Shown piece by piece: positions 1-11,100 of a DNA stretch of 64,000 nucleotides; the first letter of the stretch is position 1, and each line of letters starts with the position of its first letter. The notes under the pieces are model-generated. The model ran no database searches. It was given only the letters and a program-made list of their open reading frames with translations, and had not been told where the DNA came from. The DNA is from Micropterix aruncella (lineage: Eukaryota > Arthropoda > Insecta > Lepidoptera > Micropterigidae), in contig OX155976.1 in NCBI GenBank assembly GCA_944548615.1, positions 1,280,596 to 1,344,595 of the forward strand, read 5' to 3'. The translations under genes were made by a program, and so were the position numbers.

Positions 1-429
1 GTCACAAAATTAAATGCTTAAAATATATTTATTGAAAACTTAACTATCATGATTGTTGTCATGGCTGTAATATTATATTCAATATTATATATACCTACTT
101 ACAAATAATCAAAATATACTAATGTCATTAAATAGTAAAAGAGAATAATATATTGAAATAGAAATGCAAATTCTATGCTTTTCAAGGCTTTTCATTTGCT
201 CTGGAATCTTATTATAGTAGGACAAATTTTGGTGAATAAAACTGTATAGCACTTTGCTAAGTCGCTGTCGGTTCATGTGGATATTGGATTTATTCCTCTT
301 ATCGTGATGATGAAAATCTCTATTCACCGGAATTTCTGCTAGGTGTCTACGAGCGTACATAATGTTTAGTCAAGCAATTGTGCCTCAACAAATAGGTTGT
401 GAGAAGGGTAACGCATAGGCTTACTTAAA

Positions 430-760
430 ATGATTCTAATTATTGCCTCTTGGACAACGTTCACTTTACTATGTTACAAACACGCAAGCATCTACAATGA
501 ACATATTCATAAATCTAACTCATTTAATTATATACTTATAATGCGACAGTATTATTTATCTACTATAAATATCTATATCTATATATCAACTATACGACAC
601 GCGACATATCTGCAGTATATATTATCTATATCTATATATCTATATCCAGCGACTTTCTATTAATATACTCAATATTAAATTTGATTTTTTTAATTTAAAT
701 ATGCAAATCTACTTTAAACTATAATTATCACAAAAAACGATTATCGGCCGTATGTTTTAC
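430..760. other. AT-rich stretch without recognisable gene
   Basis: Very AT-rich DNA with short TATATC-type simple sequence near 570-650. The open frames here are low-complexity and I see no domain. The first 430 bases likewise hold no feature I recognise. Confidence 0.5.
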
Positions 761-766
761 TTTCCT

Positions 767-967
767 GCTTACGCCGCACGGTGCGTAGACCGTCCAGGAG
801 CGCCAGAAGTTTGATTCCCAGGGGAAACTGACCATAAGGCCAGAGTCCTACCCAGGCTCGCACTTCATGCGTGGAGGCCGTCGGATAGGTGTTGACCCGT
901 GAGTGTGACCAACCCTGAACATAATGGGTATTCGTGGCCAACTCAGCAAGGGCCCATTAACTCCCGG
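767..967 (-). repeat. GC-rich ~670-bp retroposon, 5' fragment
   Basis: Antisense copy holding only the first ~200 bases of the GC-rich repeat family described in full at 44583-45256. It ends at 967 with the family's 5' start, GGGAGTTAATGGGCCC read on the minus strand. The open frame across it is a by-product of high GC content. The missing 3' part is unusual, because copies made by target-primed reverse transcription normally lose the 5' end, so a later deletion is likely. Confidence 0.75.
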
Positions 968-1099
968 GATATAAAAGCAGTTATTGTAGCTTAAATATAA
1001 AACTTGGATATATGTTCTCGCTGACTTTTTTATTCTCTACTGCTACTGCTGCTGACTCTCTAAGGCCGATGTTTTTGTCATATATTGTTTTAACATATT

Positions 1100-1350
1100 A
1101 TATCAAATCGTTTCGTCTGCGCACGCCGATAAAGCAACTCACCAGCTCATTTTCTCCGACTTGATTTACAAATATTATGATTCGTATTGAAAACCAATAT
1201 TTATCACATTAATATATATAGCCTATAGCACTCATTGATAATGGAACTTTTCATTAGTGAAATAATCTTTGAACCCGGATCAGTAATTTAGGAGATTACC
1301 TCCTACATACAAACTTGCAAACATTACTTCTTTATAATATGAGTATAGAT
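1100..1350 (+). repeat. RTE-type LINE 3' end (fragment)
   Basis: Shares blocks with the copy at 14375-15050, namely TTTTCTCCGACTT, the AATATATA segment, GATTACxTCCTAC and the terminal CTTTATAATAT-AGTATAGAT. This terminal motif is typical of insect RTE-like LINE 3' ends. No coding part is present. Confidence 0.55.
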
Positions 1351-1726
1351 AAATACATACATTCGGTATACACCGTTTCACCACGTGACAACGTCTTATA
1401 AATCGATGGAGCCTGCTGCACGCACGAAAAAACATGACTCATGCGGCGTTACCTCGCTCTGAGGCGTTCCATTTATTATATTTATAATTCAATATAAATG
1501 CTGCCATCTACCGGTTGCGACAAGAATTATTTACTAACCTCAGTCTAAAATAGTACGAATGAAAATCACTAGATTGATTTAAATTCTTGACATAATTTTA
1601 TATGTATTCTTGATATACGGAATGTTATTACTGAACGGACAATTTTCTTGTGGGTACAACGAAGTGCAACGAAGTAAGCAACTTTTATTAAAAAAAATAA
1701 AAAAGTATGAAAAGCTATCATTACGA

Positions 1727-1801
1727 TGCGCTATCTAGCGGTTGGTAAAATGTCGCTGATATTGTTTATTTACGACATATTACCTACCGCTAGATGGCGC
1801 A
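1727..1801. repeat. 29-bp inverted repeat with CTCF-like cores
   Basis: Arms 1727-1755 and 1773-1801 match at 26 of 29 positions around a 17-nt loop. The right arm holds CCGCTAGATGGCGC, which fits the CCNNNAGNNGGCGC core bound by CTCF. The left arm holds the same core on the minus strand with one change (CCGCTAGATAGCGC). It could instead be the two ends of a small foldback element; sequence alone cannot decide. Confidence 0.6.
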
Positions 1802-2587
1802 GCGTGCTCAAACGCTTCTCAAACCGTTATTTAACAGTTTGAGATTTCAAACTTTCAAATTAAAAAAAAACAATAAACTTTAAACAATACACAATTATAC
1901 AATTATACTGCTATACAATAATACATTTACATGTTGTAGTCAAATCGGTGAGTATAAAAGCATATATTTTTGGGTGTTTGTAATAAACAATATCAGAATC
2001 TTAAATGAAACTGCTTCAAATGCAACCATTCCATCAGTATTTTCTTATGGCGTTGTCACGTTCAACTATCGTCAGTAAACCGACTTTACAGACAGCCGAT
2101 TTTTAAAATATTTATTTAAAGACCTCTGATTAGTATGTAGGGAACCGCGGCTACCTAGGTCGAATTTCTGCTGGTTGGACTCGATCGCCTCAAGACACGA
2201 GGGTAGGTTTGATTATCTGAACGAATAAATCCCCCCTCCCCTCAAACGTTTATAATCTGCGTAGTAACAGCATCAGGTTAGCGCCTACCCTCTGGACAAT
2301 AACGGACGACTCATAGGACCCCAATCTAACGTGGACAGCGGAGGTTACAACATCCCTGAAACGTCAGGTACTACAAGTCTTCGGGTCGCGTCTGGTTTTC
2401 TCCTCGAAAGTGAAGGAAAAATATTAAACCTGTTAAGTTTTATTTTATGAAGGTCTTTATTTTCGTCTAAATTTTTTAATCTATGAGTGTAGAGACTACG
2501 TGACATGTTATAATGTATTTGCCCCTCCAGAAAGCAATTCAAATTTTCCGCGCGCAGTGTTGTCACGCGCGAAATGATGGAGACAGA

Positions 2588-3535
2588 CAGTGGCGGCGCT
2601 AGACCACAGTTGGACGTCGGCGAAATTAGGTTCGCGAGGCCCTTTTTTATTTCCCGGTCAAAAAGAAAACGTTAGATTACATGAACCGAATTATAGTGAA
2701 ACTAATGTATGAGTAAACGAGTTTTATTGCTAATCAAATGATGTTAAAAATTACACAAATAGAAATTAAAATAAAGAACTTTTCGGCTTTTGGCCTCAGT
2801 GCACTTTTTCAGGATTATGTTATAGTTAATGCTAGCCGCTATTTCAGCTTCAATTGATAGAATTGATAACGCAGATAGTCTCTCTTGGGTCATCGTGCTT
2901 CTAAAGTAGGTCTTAATCAATTTTAACTTTGAGAAGCTTCTCTCAGCGGAAGCTGTACTGACGGGAACTGTGAGCATGATTTTAATTGCTATGTAAACAT
3001 TTGGATATATTTCTTCCAAATTATTTTCTAAAATGTACTGAATGAGTTGTTTCGCGTCGTTGACAGAGTCAAGTGGATTCGCTTTTAAAAGCTGTAGCTC
3101 TTCATATAGCTCGAAAGGCTGTATGTCACTGTTTTCGCCGTCGCCTTCCCGCAGTATTGTACCTAAACCATTACAATGATTGAGAAGGTCCTCTTTTGAT
3201 ATCGATTTCTAATAACTGATATCATAAATAGAACCAAACTGTTCAAAATATTCATTTAGCGCTTTAAATCGACATTCGGTGTCGACTATAATAGCATCTA
3301 TCATTGTGTTAAAAAAGTTAACTCTGTTTCTCGCGCACGAACTTTCATAGTGTTGCTAGAGGACTCTGGATAATACCCCTAAAGTACTACTCATTCACTT
3401 CACTCACGCAAGTGTATGAAAATAAATAAGAATAAATAAATAAAAATTAAATAATTTGTAAAACTTTTGCGAGGTCCCCTCAGGTGCGAGGCCGTCGGCG
3501 GTCGCCGACGTCGCCGACGCCTAGCGCCGCCACTG
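2588..3535 (-). mobile_element. hAT transposon remnant (948 bp) with TIRs and 8-bp TSD
   Basis: The ends are CAGTGGCGGCGCTAG on the left and its reverse complement CTAGCGCCGCCACTG on the right. The element is flanked by an exact 8-bp duplication GAGACAGA (2580-2587 and 3536-3543), the hallmark length for hAT elements. It holds only the C-terminal part of a transposase, so it is an internally deleted, non-autonomous copy. Removing it and one duplication gives a plausible uninterrupted host sequence, GATGGAGACAGATATATT. Confidence 0.9.
2744..3330 (-). pseudogene. hAT transposase, C-terminal dimerisation domain
   Basis: Minus-strand frame from about 3330 down to the stop near 2744. It carries the hAT C-terminal signature PVSTASAERSFSKLKLIKTY followed by R-S-T-M and ERLSALSILSIE, as in ZMYM1-like hAT proteins. 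Further upstream the frame reads LLNHCNGLG and QPFELYEEL with one in-frame stop near 3210. The RNase-H-like catalytic core and DNA-binding N terminus are absent, so it cannot be active. It lies wholly within the TIR-bounded element 2588-3535. Confidence 0.85.
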
Positions 3536-4116
3536 GAGACAGATATATTTATCAAATTGTTTTTTAGGATCGAGCATCGCTGTAAACCTAGACAGGCCTT
3601 TCGCGCGTGAATATGACCACTTTAAAACCAATACAGATCGCCGCCAGTAGTAGTTCTGCCATTACTCCCCGGTGGAGTGATCCCACGAAAAATATTGCCG
3701 TACTATTTCTCTCGCATACTGTTCAGTGTTTTGCTCTCTCTATCTCTCTGTCACGAGTTTTTACGCGCAACGGATATGGCCCAACTCATTTGTAACTGAG
3801 GGAAAATCTAGGCCTCATATATCGATGGCTTGAACACGTCGACCCGCTCGGCAGTCATAATTAAATCATCAGCTGAACAACACACTGCGTTTTCTTCTTG
3901 TGCGAAATTCCGGTTGAAACCGTTATTGGTCTGGTCGTCGTTACCACGCGTCGACACCACGCGTCGGTGGTCATCGATTCTCTACAACGGATCACACAGT
4001 CGCGGTATAAAAGTATTGTTGTGTGGGGCTTTTCTAAGGTCTTTATATACACTGCGACCATTGCTGATCTATTGTGTTCGCCACCTACTATAGTTCTGCG
4101 CTAAGCTTCGTGTCAT

Positions 4117-4356
4117 GTGTATGTATGTACGACGGTAAGTGTGTATGTATGTAGGACGGTAAGTGTGTATGTATGTAGGACGGTAAGTGTGTATGTATGT
4201 AGGACGGTAAGTGTGTATGTATGTAGGACGGTAAGTGTGTATGTATGTAGGACGGTAAGTGTGTATGTATGTAGGACGGTAAGTGTGTATGTATGTAGGA
4301 CGGTAAGTGTGTATGTATGTAGGACGGTAAGTGTGTATGTATGTAGGACGGTAAGT
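4117..4356 (+). repeat. 24-bp minisatellite, 10 copies
   Basis: Ten head-to-tail copies of GTGTATGTATGTAGGACGGT plus AAGT, nearly identical; the first copy has one change. As 24 is a multiple of three, the array is open in frame and would read VSVYVCRT repeated, but nothing suggests translation. Every unit contains GGTAAGT, a consensus 5' splice site on the plus strand. The array lies about 200 bp past the stop codon of the homeobox gene on the opposite strand. Confidence 0.95.
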
Positions 4357-4565
4357 GTGGTAACCGCGACAGGATTTTGGCGCCAGATTGTTTTACCTCC
4401 TCATATTGGAGGTAATGACCAAGTGGATGTATCTTTTACGCATCAGCGGGCCACAGGTATACGAGTAACAAAGACCTCTAAATAGGTGACCCCGATCAGC
4501 GGTAAAGCACCGGTAAATAAGTATTAAAATCGATGATTCAGTATTTTTCCACTTACTACATTAAA

Positions 4566-5116
4566 CTATATACTGTTGTACTCCTGTCCTATATCGACAT
4601 GTTCTATTATATCCAAATTGATCACTTCTTTGTCGAATTCCTCTTGTTCTTCTGCAGTTGCATAGTTTTGTTCTTGGTTTATGAACGTGACTGATTCGAA
4701 ATCATCTCTTATTCCGGAACTCGAATCGAATTCGTTGTGCAGTCTATTGATTTCCGATTCGAAGTCGGAAGAGTTGTCGAAGTCGCACTTCAGATTCACC
4801 GAGTCTTCTTCGTAGGTCCTGTCGATCCTCAGTTCGATGATGTTCTCCGTCTGTTCGGGGTCCATGCAGTAGCCGTCGGAGCTTTTCTCCCAGTTGGAGT
4901 TCCTGGGGGACTCCTTCAGGTTGAAGTGTGATGCGAAACCACCTTGCAGAGGTATCGAAAACGAGGGTATCTCTATGATGGGCATGGACTTCTGTGGTCC
5001 TCGCTCTTCGTGCAGCTTTTCCTCGACGATTGAAGGCAGGCGGCAGATCGGAGAAGGGCTGCTTGAAGTGGTAGGTAGGGATATATCGCAGATGTTGATA
5101 GTATGAGGCGATGGTA
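4566..5116 (-). CDS. Pph13: Homeobox gene, coding exon 5 (C terminus)
   Basis: The acceptor TTTCAG precedes 5116; the exon starts in phase 1, completing a valine codon with the G ending exon 4. The frame stays open for 182 further codons to TAG at 4566. It begins [20 protein letters not shown] and contains [17 protein letters not shown], then a strongly acidic stretch with many Asp-Phe, Glu and Ser, ending QEYNSI. No known domain is visible; the composition would suit a transactivation region. I saw no AATAAA within about 250 bp downstream. Confidence 0.85.
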
Positions 5117-8100
5117 CTGAAAAAAGTAAAAACCATCCGTAAATACTTAATGCTTAAAGCTTTGGACATTTCCCACTGGGTGGAAATAATCTGACCAGGC
5201 AATCGTGTCACAAGGCAGTTCCGGATTAACCCATGTAGAAGTTCTTAGGCCTTCGAAATTTTGTGGCTCTGCACTTTTCCGGCCCCCTTTTGGGCTGCCA
5301 AACATTCTGGCGATAATATAGTGTAGAATAGACGTGTATATAATCAAAATAATACACAACATTTTAACAAAAAAAAAAAACTGATTCCAAAAAAATAATA
5401 TTAGTGCAGCAGCCATGTCATGGTGAAACTTAAAACGGACAATCATAATTGAATGCGTATACAAAATTTCGTGTCTCTTCTGTTGCCCGTTCAGGAGTTC
5501 ACTTGTTGGAAGCCAACACTGAGTGCCGCAGTCCTGTCTTCGTGAAACTTAGAACGGGCTGTCGTAATTTAATGCATATGTGTTGTGTGCTGTTGACCGT
5601 TGAGGAGTCCCTTGTCGGGAGCCAACCTTGGGTGTAGAATCAGGTCATGCTTACCATAAAAAATGGACCTAGATCTGTAAGGTCTTTTGTAACTACCCAC
5701 TGTGTGATTAGGTCAGTGGTCAGCTAGTAGCCCGGTACTTCTTACCAGTCCAAGTAGGTCACTGACCTTCAAGTTGGGCAGATCGCTGGGTTCGAGAAAG
5801 GCTCGTCCCAGTAAACTGTGTCTTTTGGCGGCGAGCCCTGGACAGCGACCAACAATGTGTATGCTGTCTTCAGGTTCCTCGCCACATATTCGGCAATCCT
5901 TGCTCTCAGTCAAACCAAGGTTGAATAGATGAGCTCTAAGGGTCGTGTGTCCGGTGAGGAGACCGATAGTGGTTCTAAGGTTCTTCTTGCTCATGTCAAG
6001 TAGGGCCTTGGTTTTGAAGAATGGCCATCTGAACTGAATAAACATGTAAATTTTGAAATTCAAATGATACTATTTGCTTCTACTCTTTATTGTGGCATTT
6101 CACAATGGGCGGGTTTATTGTCATACGACAATCTCTTACAACCAACCCTACTATGAAGTGTTTATATGAATGTGCTCCTGTAACGTGTGTATGTGTGTGT
6201 CTTGGACGACCATCGGCTACCCGATCCTGGGTGAACAGCCGGGCAAAGGATGCCGTGGTCTGCGATAGATTCGGTATACACCGTTTCAACGCTTCGTAAG
6301 GGAGAGGACCTCGAACTCGTAACCAATCGAGAGACTGGAGTAATCTGGTCGCCATTGGAAGTAAAGGAGCGAGTGTAAGCCCGCTGGGTAACACTCCTGG
6401 CTATCTCGCGGTTAAGGCGTTGGCCTCTTACGGGTTTGTGGCGGAGCTTGACGGTGGACTGTTTTGTCCAAGTCTTCTGCGCTCACTCCAGGGAGATATA
6501 ATGACTAATCGTTAAAACTTCCTGAGGTGACGGGCTCGCCCGTTGTAGTTGACGACTCTAGTTGTGTCTTGGTATTGCATTTTATCGACAGAATTCAAAT
6601 GCAATTCCGTTAATTTTATCCCAACGGATAATGGTAACCAAGCCGGGAATTGAACCCGGGACCTTACAATGTAAGATCAGGTGACCTAACCACTGTGCCA
6701 CCGGGCAGTGCAATGCTTGGGTGCGTTCCATGGCAGTATTCTCTTAAGATGTAGGTCAAATTTATTTCTGATATTGTGTTTACGAGCGAGCATAGTATTT
6801 TGATTGACATAGAACTATGATTTCCGACTTGGCCAAACGTTACAACGCTACAGTGTGAACGGTACAAGCTCCGGAAATTATTTTATTTTTAATTTAAAGG
6901 CAACATGACACCTGGGAACGACTATATCTGAGGAATTTTAATTTTACGAGTTTTTGAAAAATATAAGCTATAATTAAAAAAAGTCTCTAAGTGAATCCCT
7001 CGATAAGGAACCAATTTAAAATTTGGACTCAAAAAAGTTGCTCATTGCCTTGGACATTAAGGCTTTAAACTGACTTCGAAGACTTTCAGGCGCGTTTACT
7101 CCTGCAGTGTAAGCGGTGAGTGTGTTTTATTATAATTTCATTATATTGAATGGTTAATTTTCTAGGGCAGCACTTAGCCACATTTTTTATTTAGGCCCTA
7201 AATTAATTACAAAAAGTTAAAACGTAAGAGCGCTCTGAGAGTTACGCTAAATATGCTTTGCCATTAAAACCCTTATACCACCACTGCGTAAAGATAGTTA
7301 TTCCGTGCTAGCGCTAGGATTGACCGTTTAGTATGCGTCTGGTTCCCGGCGCTAGCGGACGTGGAATCTGCGCTTGACGCTTCATAAACGCTGGATTTTT
7401 ATTGGTCAAACCCTACAAAATTGATTCCGTCTATTTCTTCGCGTGTCCGCCCATTTCGGATATTTTTCTGAGGTCTCATATCGCCTTAAAAGTGGAAATT
7501 TCATTAATTTACTGAATTATTAAATGGACGAAAACAGCACAGTTGCGACGAAACAGAATCAACAATTAATTAAACACAGTGAGTGGTACTTGCACTTCAA
7601 ATTATTTAAGATTTGGATATTTGAGCTATAAGCTCTTTAACCAGCTACCACTGTCTATAAGAAAGATAGAAACAAAGCCGTTTAAAATATTTATTAAACA
7701 AAAGCTGCAATCCACACATGCTTTCTATAAGCTGTGTGATTTTTTTGAGCATGCCAATTCTTTCAAATGGGAATAACATTAATATGTAACTTTCAGGTAC
7801 CTACCTAATTTAAGTTTTTATTGTTTAATAATAATATTATGAATTTAATATTTAATATGTAGATTACAATGTTTAAAGTAACATACCTGACCATATACAT
7901 AAGCTGTTTTTTTCCAATTTTGTTTCAATACTTTCTATTGCGTGATTATTTTTTGTATAGAGTGCCTAAGATGACTATTAATATTCTTATAATAATTAAT
8001 TATTTTATATGTATACTCATGTACATGGATTCAGCTCTATTTTTTAATTTTATTTATCTGCCGTGTAAAGCCGACGTTAGTCAACGCTATTGTCAAATTA

Positions 8101-11100
8101 ATATTTCTGCTTTAATAGTTTTATATCAACATATATTAATATATTACTAGCAATGACGAATTCTAATATGAGATAATTAGCTTTAATTGATAATTCATGC
8201 TTTTATTGTATATTCTGAATACTGAATACTGAATACTCGATGATTCCATCATGATTTCCGTCTCAATCAAGAAAAATAATACAAACCTGGAATAGTAATT
8301 AGGTCTCTCATCTCTCTAGCTATTACTCCGATAGGTCTCTCGCGACTGGATTCCAGTCTTCTCACGGTCTCCGGAGACTGCTGATGACCTGGAAACACGT
8401 CATGACCTGCGATCTTCTGCTGCTTCCTCCACTTTGCCCGTCTGTTTTGGAACCAGACCTAAAAAACATTTTCATGACATCATCTCCCAAACATCACAGA
8501 TACAACTCATATGAGGGTCACCTAACTAACAAGAAGTAGCTGTATTTTCAAAATGGTGTGATGATTGCTCCCATGTATGTTTTTGATAAAAAAAACATTT
8601 TAGTGGTACAGGGGATCAATTGTTTATTTATTTATTTATTTATTTAAGAATTAATTACTATAAAACATTGATTAGCTTACAAAAATAACACGAACCGAAT
8701 GGCAAAACCTTAACCTTTTGCTTATTTGTTTCTGTCACCCAACTGGGACTAGCCCGTTCTAGGGTGGACAGGACTCCAATATTACAATCAAGTTAGCTTG
8801 ATTGCTTGGTTGCTTACAAATGTACAAGTTTTAGTAAAAAGCTAATAACACTAAATTGAACTAAAATGTGGTCTTCAGAATAAAATTAAAAAAATAATAA
8901 TAAACAAATATTAAAAGATAATATGATAAATAAAATGCAATTCCATTATATAATCGGCCATAAACAAAATAACAAATTCGATTAAATAATATAAATAAAG
9001 TTATGTGTGAGAAAAGAAAGAAACAGCCATTAATATTTAATATATTTTAAGTAATATAGGATTTAATATAAAAATAGTCCCAACGGAGAAAGCAATCTAG
9101 AGTGATGCCTAGATATTTCCAAGATATTTTTCTTTGTAGAGGCTGACAGTTTATTTACTAGTTTCAAATATTATTCAAGATCATTACAGACGAATTCAAT
9201 TCGCCCTTGAATATTAAATCTAGAGTGTAAGTCTAAAAAAAATGACTTACATAACGAAATTAATGCTAACATTGAACACGAAAAAAACATAAAAATATAA
9301 AACTAAATAAAAGACAGTTTATGATAAACATAAGATAACAGGGTGTTTCCTTTTTAGCTGCCAAAGGGATATACAAAAGATGTCTATTTCTGTGGGCAAG
9401 GAATTAAGAAGAGCTATAACCGTCTACAAAAATATTTGTACGATGGTACGGCACATTAAACAATAGATGCGATCTCCTCGCTGTGTAATTTACCGGTAAG
9501 TACAATTCAAACTTACATAGTATCACTGGCAAATAAATAGTTCCTTGAATTAATTTATATGCAAATATAATTAGTGAAATATATCGACGCGTTTCGAGAC
9601 TTGTATCCTACCATTCCAAGCACAAAATCGGACGGAAATAAGTATAGATAAATATTGTGCGATCAGTGTGTATCACTCCTGCTTCCATTCAAAGATGTCT
9701 TATGCGGTACTAATATGGGGTAATGCAACCGATATCCATTGCGTTTTTGTGCTACAAAAGCAAGCCGTTTGGACAATTTTTGGTGTAAGCAGAGAAACAC
9801 ATTGCGCCCCTTTTTTATTAAAGCTGATATCCTTACCATGTCGTCCATGTACATATATCAGTGCCTTTTATACGCCAAAGAGAATCTTTTAAATTGCGAG
9901 CTTCACTCCACGCGACATAAAAACAATGTGTTATTGCCGAAAGTACGCGTGACTAAATATCAAAAAACATTTTTATATATGAGTTTTAAATTGTTTAATG
10001 CTTTGCCGTCATCGACGAGAAGACTTGAGATGGCAGCATATAAAATCTGCTCGAAAAATCAGTTAGTCAAACATGCCCTTTACAAACTGGACGACTTTTA
10101 TGATATTGCGTCCACAATTGATTGATTATAAATAACCATATTATGACTATACTTTCGCACTAAGTTTTTAATTACGCATGTTTCAGAAATTTTCTTTTTC
10201 ATTGTATTGATAATTATTTATTGTTTGATTGAATATTATTTGTTATTTTGTAAATTTTACTATTTTTAAGTAATCACCTCTGATTATAATATTTTTTTTT
10301 CCTTTTAATTAATCAAAGCGGTTTTATCGTCCGAAAAAATTATGATTGTAAAATTTGACATGTTCCTCAGTATTGTGAAATGCTTTTATGGAATGAATAA
10401 ATGATGATGATGATGATGAGTGTATTTTCTGTAATAAATATATCTCAAAATTTTTCTTTGAATACGCTCTACCATCTGAATGTATTTGTTTTCACTTGTA
10501 CACCAGATGACCGAATTATATTCAAGTATGCTACGGACTAAACAATTATATAGTAGAAACATTGTAAAAATTATATAGTAGAAATATTGTTGATACTTTT
10601 AGATACTGGCTCATGGTGGAGGTATTCTTTATTAAGAGCCGTATTACAAAATAGCGTAGGTATTCTTTTAAAATGAGTTGAAAAAATGAACGCATTTTTT
10701 TTTGGATGTAACTATAAAAGATAGGATAAATAAATAAATAAATAAATAAATAACTATTCAACCCTGGGAGAAAAACCGCGGCACTGAGCGCTCTTCTCTT
10801 GCGCAAGCAAATATATACACAATTTCTAATTGTTTTTTGCAGTGTTTTCTCCTTTCTAATGACAATAATTTATATTATGTCGTATTGCTAAAAGAGTGAA
10901 CTTTAATATAGTATAAGTATTATATAAGAATCTTATTTTATTTCTGAGAAAATTAGAATGATACAGGAAGATTTTTTTTTTATTTTGTGTAATTGTAAGT
11001 AATGTATACCTTGGATATGTGGTCAAAAAACGAAAAAATAAAGCCGTAGTGTACATCAAGAATACATGACGGACATAAAAAAAAATAGTATACGGTTTTC

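Noticed and set aside
4117..4356. CRISPR-like array
   Set aside because: Repeats are head to tail without spacers, and the genome is that of an animal.
4117..4485. Open frame reading VSVYVCRT repeated ten times
   Set aside because: It is produced by a 24-bp minisatellite whose unit is a multiple of three; no start context, domain or neighbour supports a gene.
4744..5211. 155-codon frame overlapping homeobox exon 5
   Set aside because: It crosses the splice acceptor and uses another frame of the exon; the true frame is fixed by the phase of exon 4.
6636..6725. tRNA gene
   Set aside because: The T-arm is good but the acceptor stem does not pair and a dispersed decayed copy exists.
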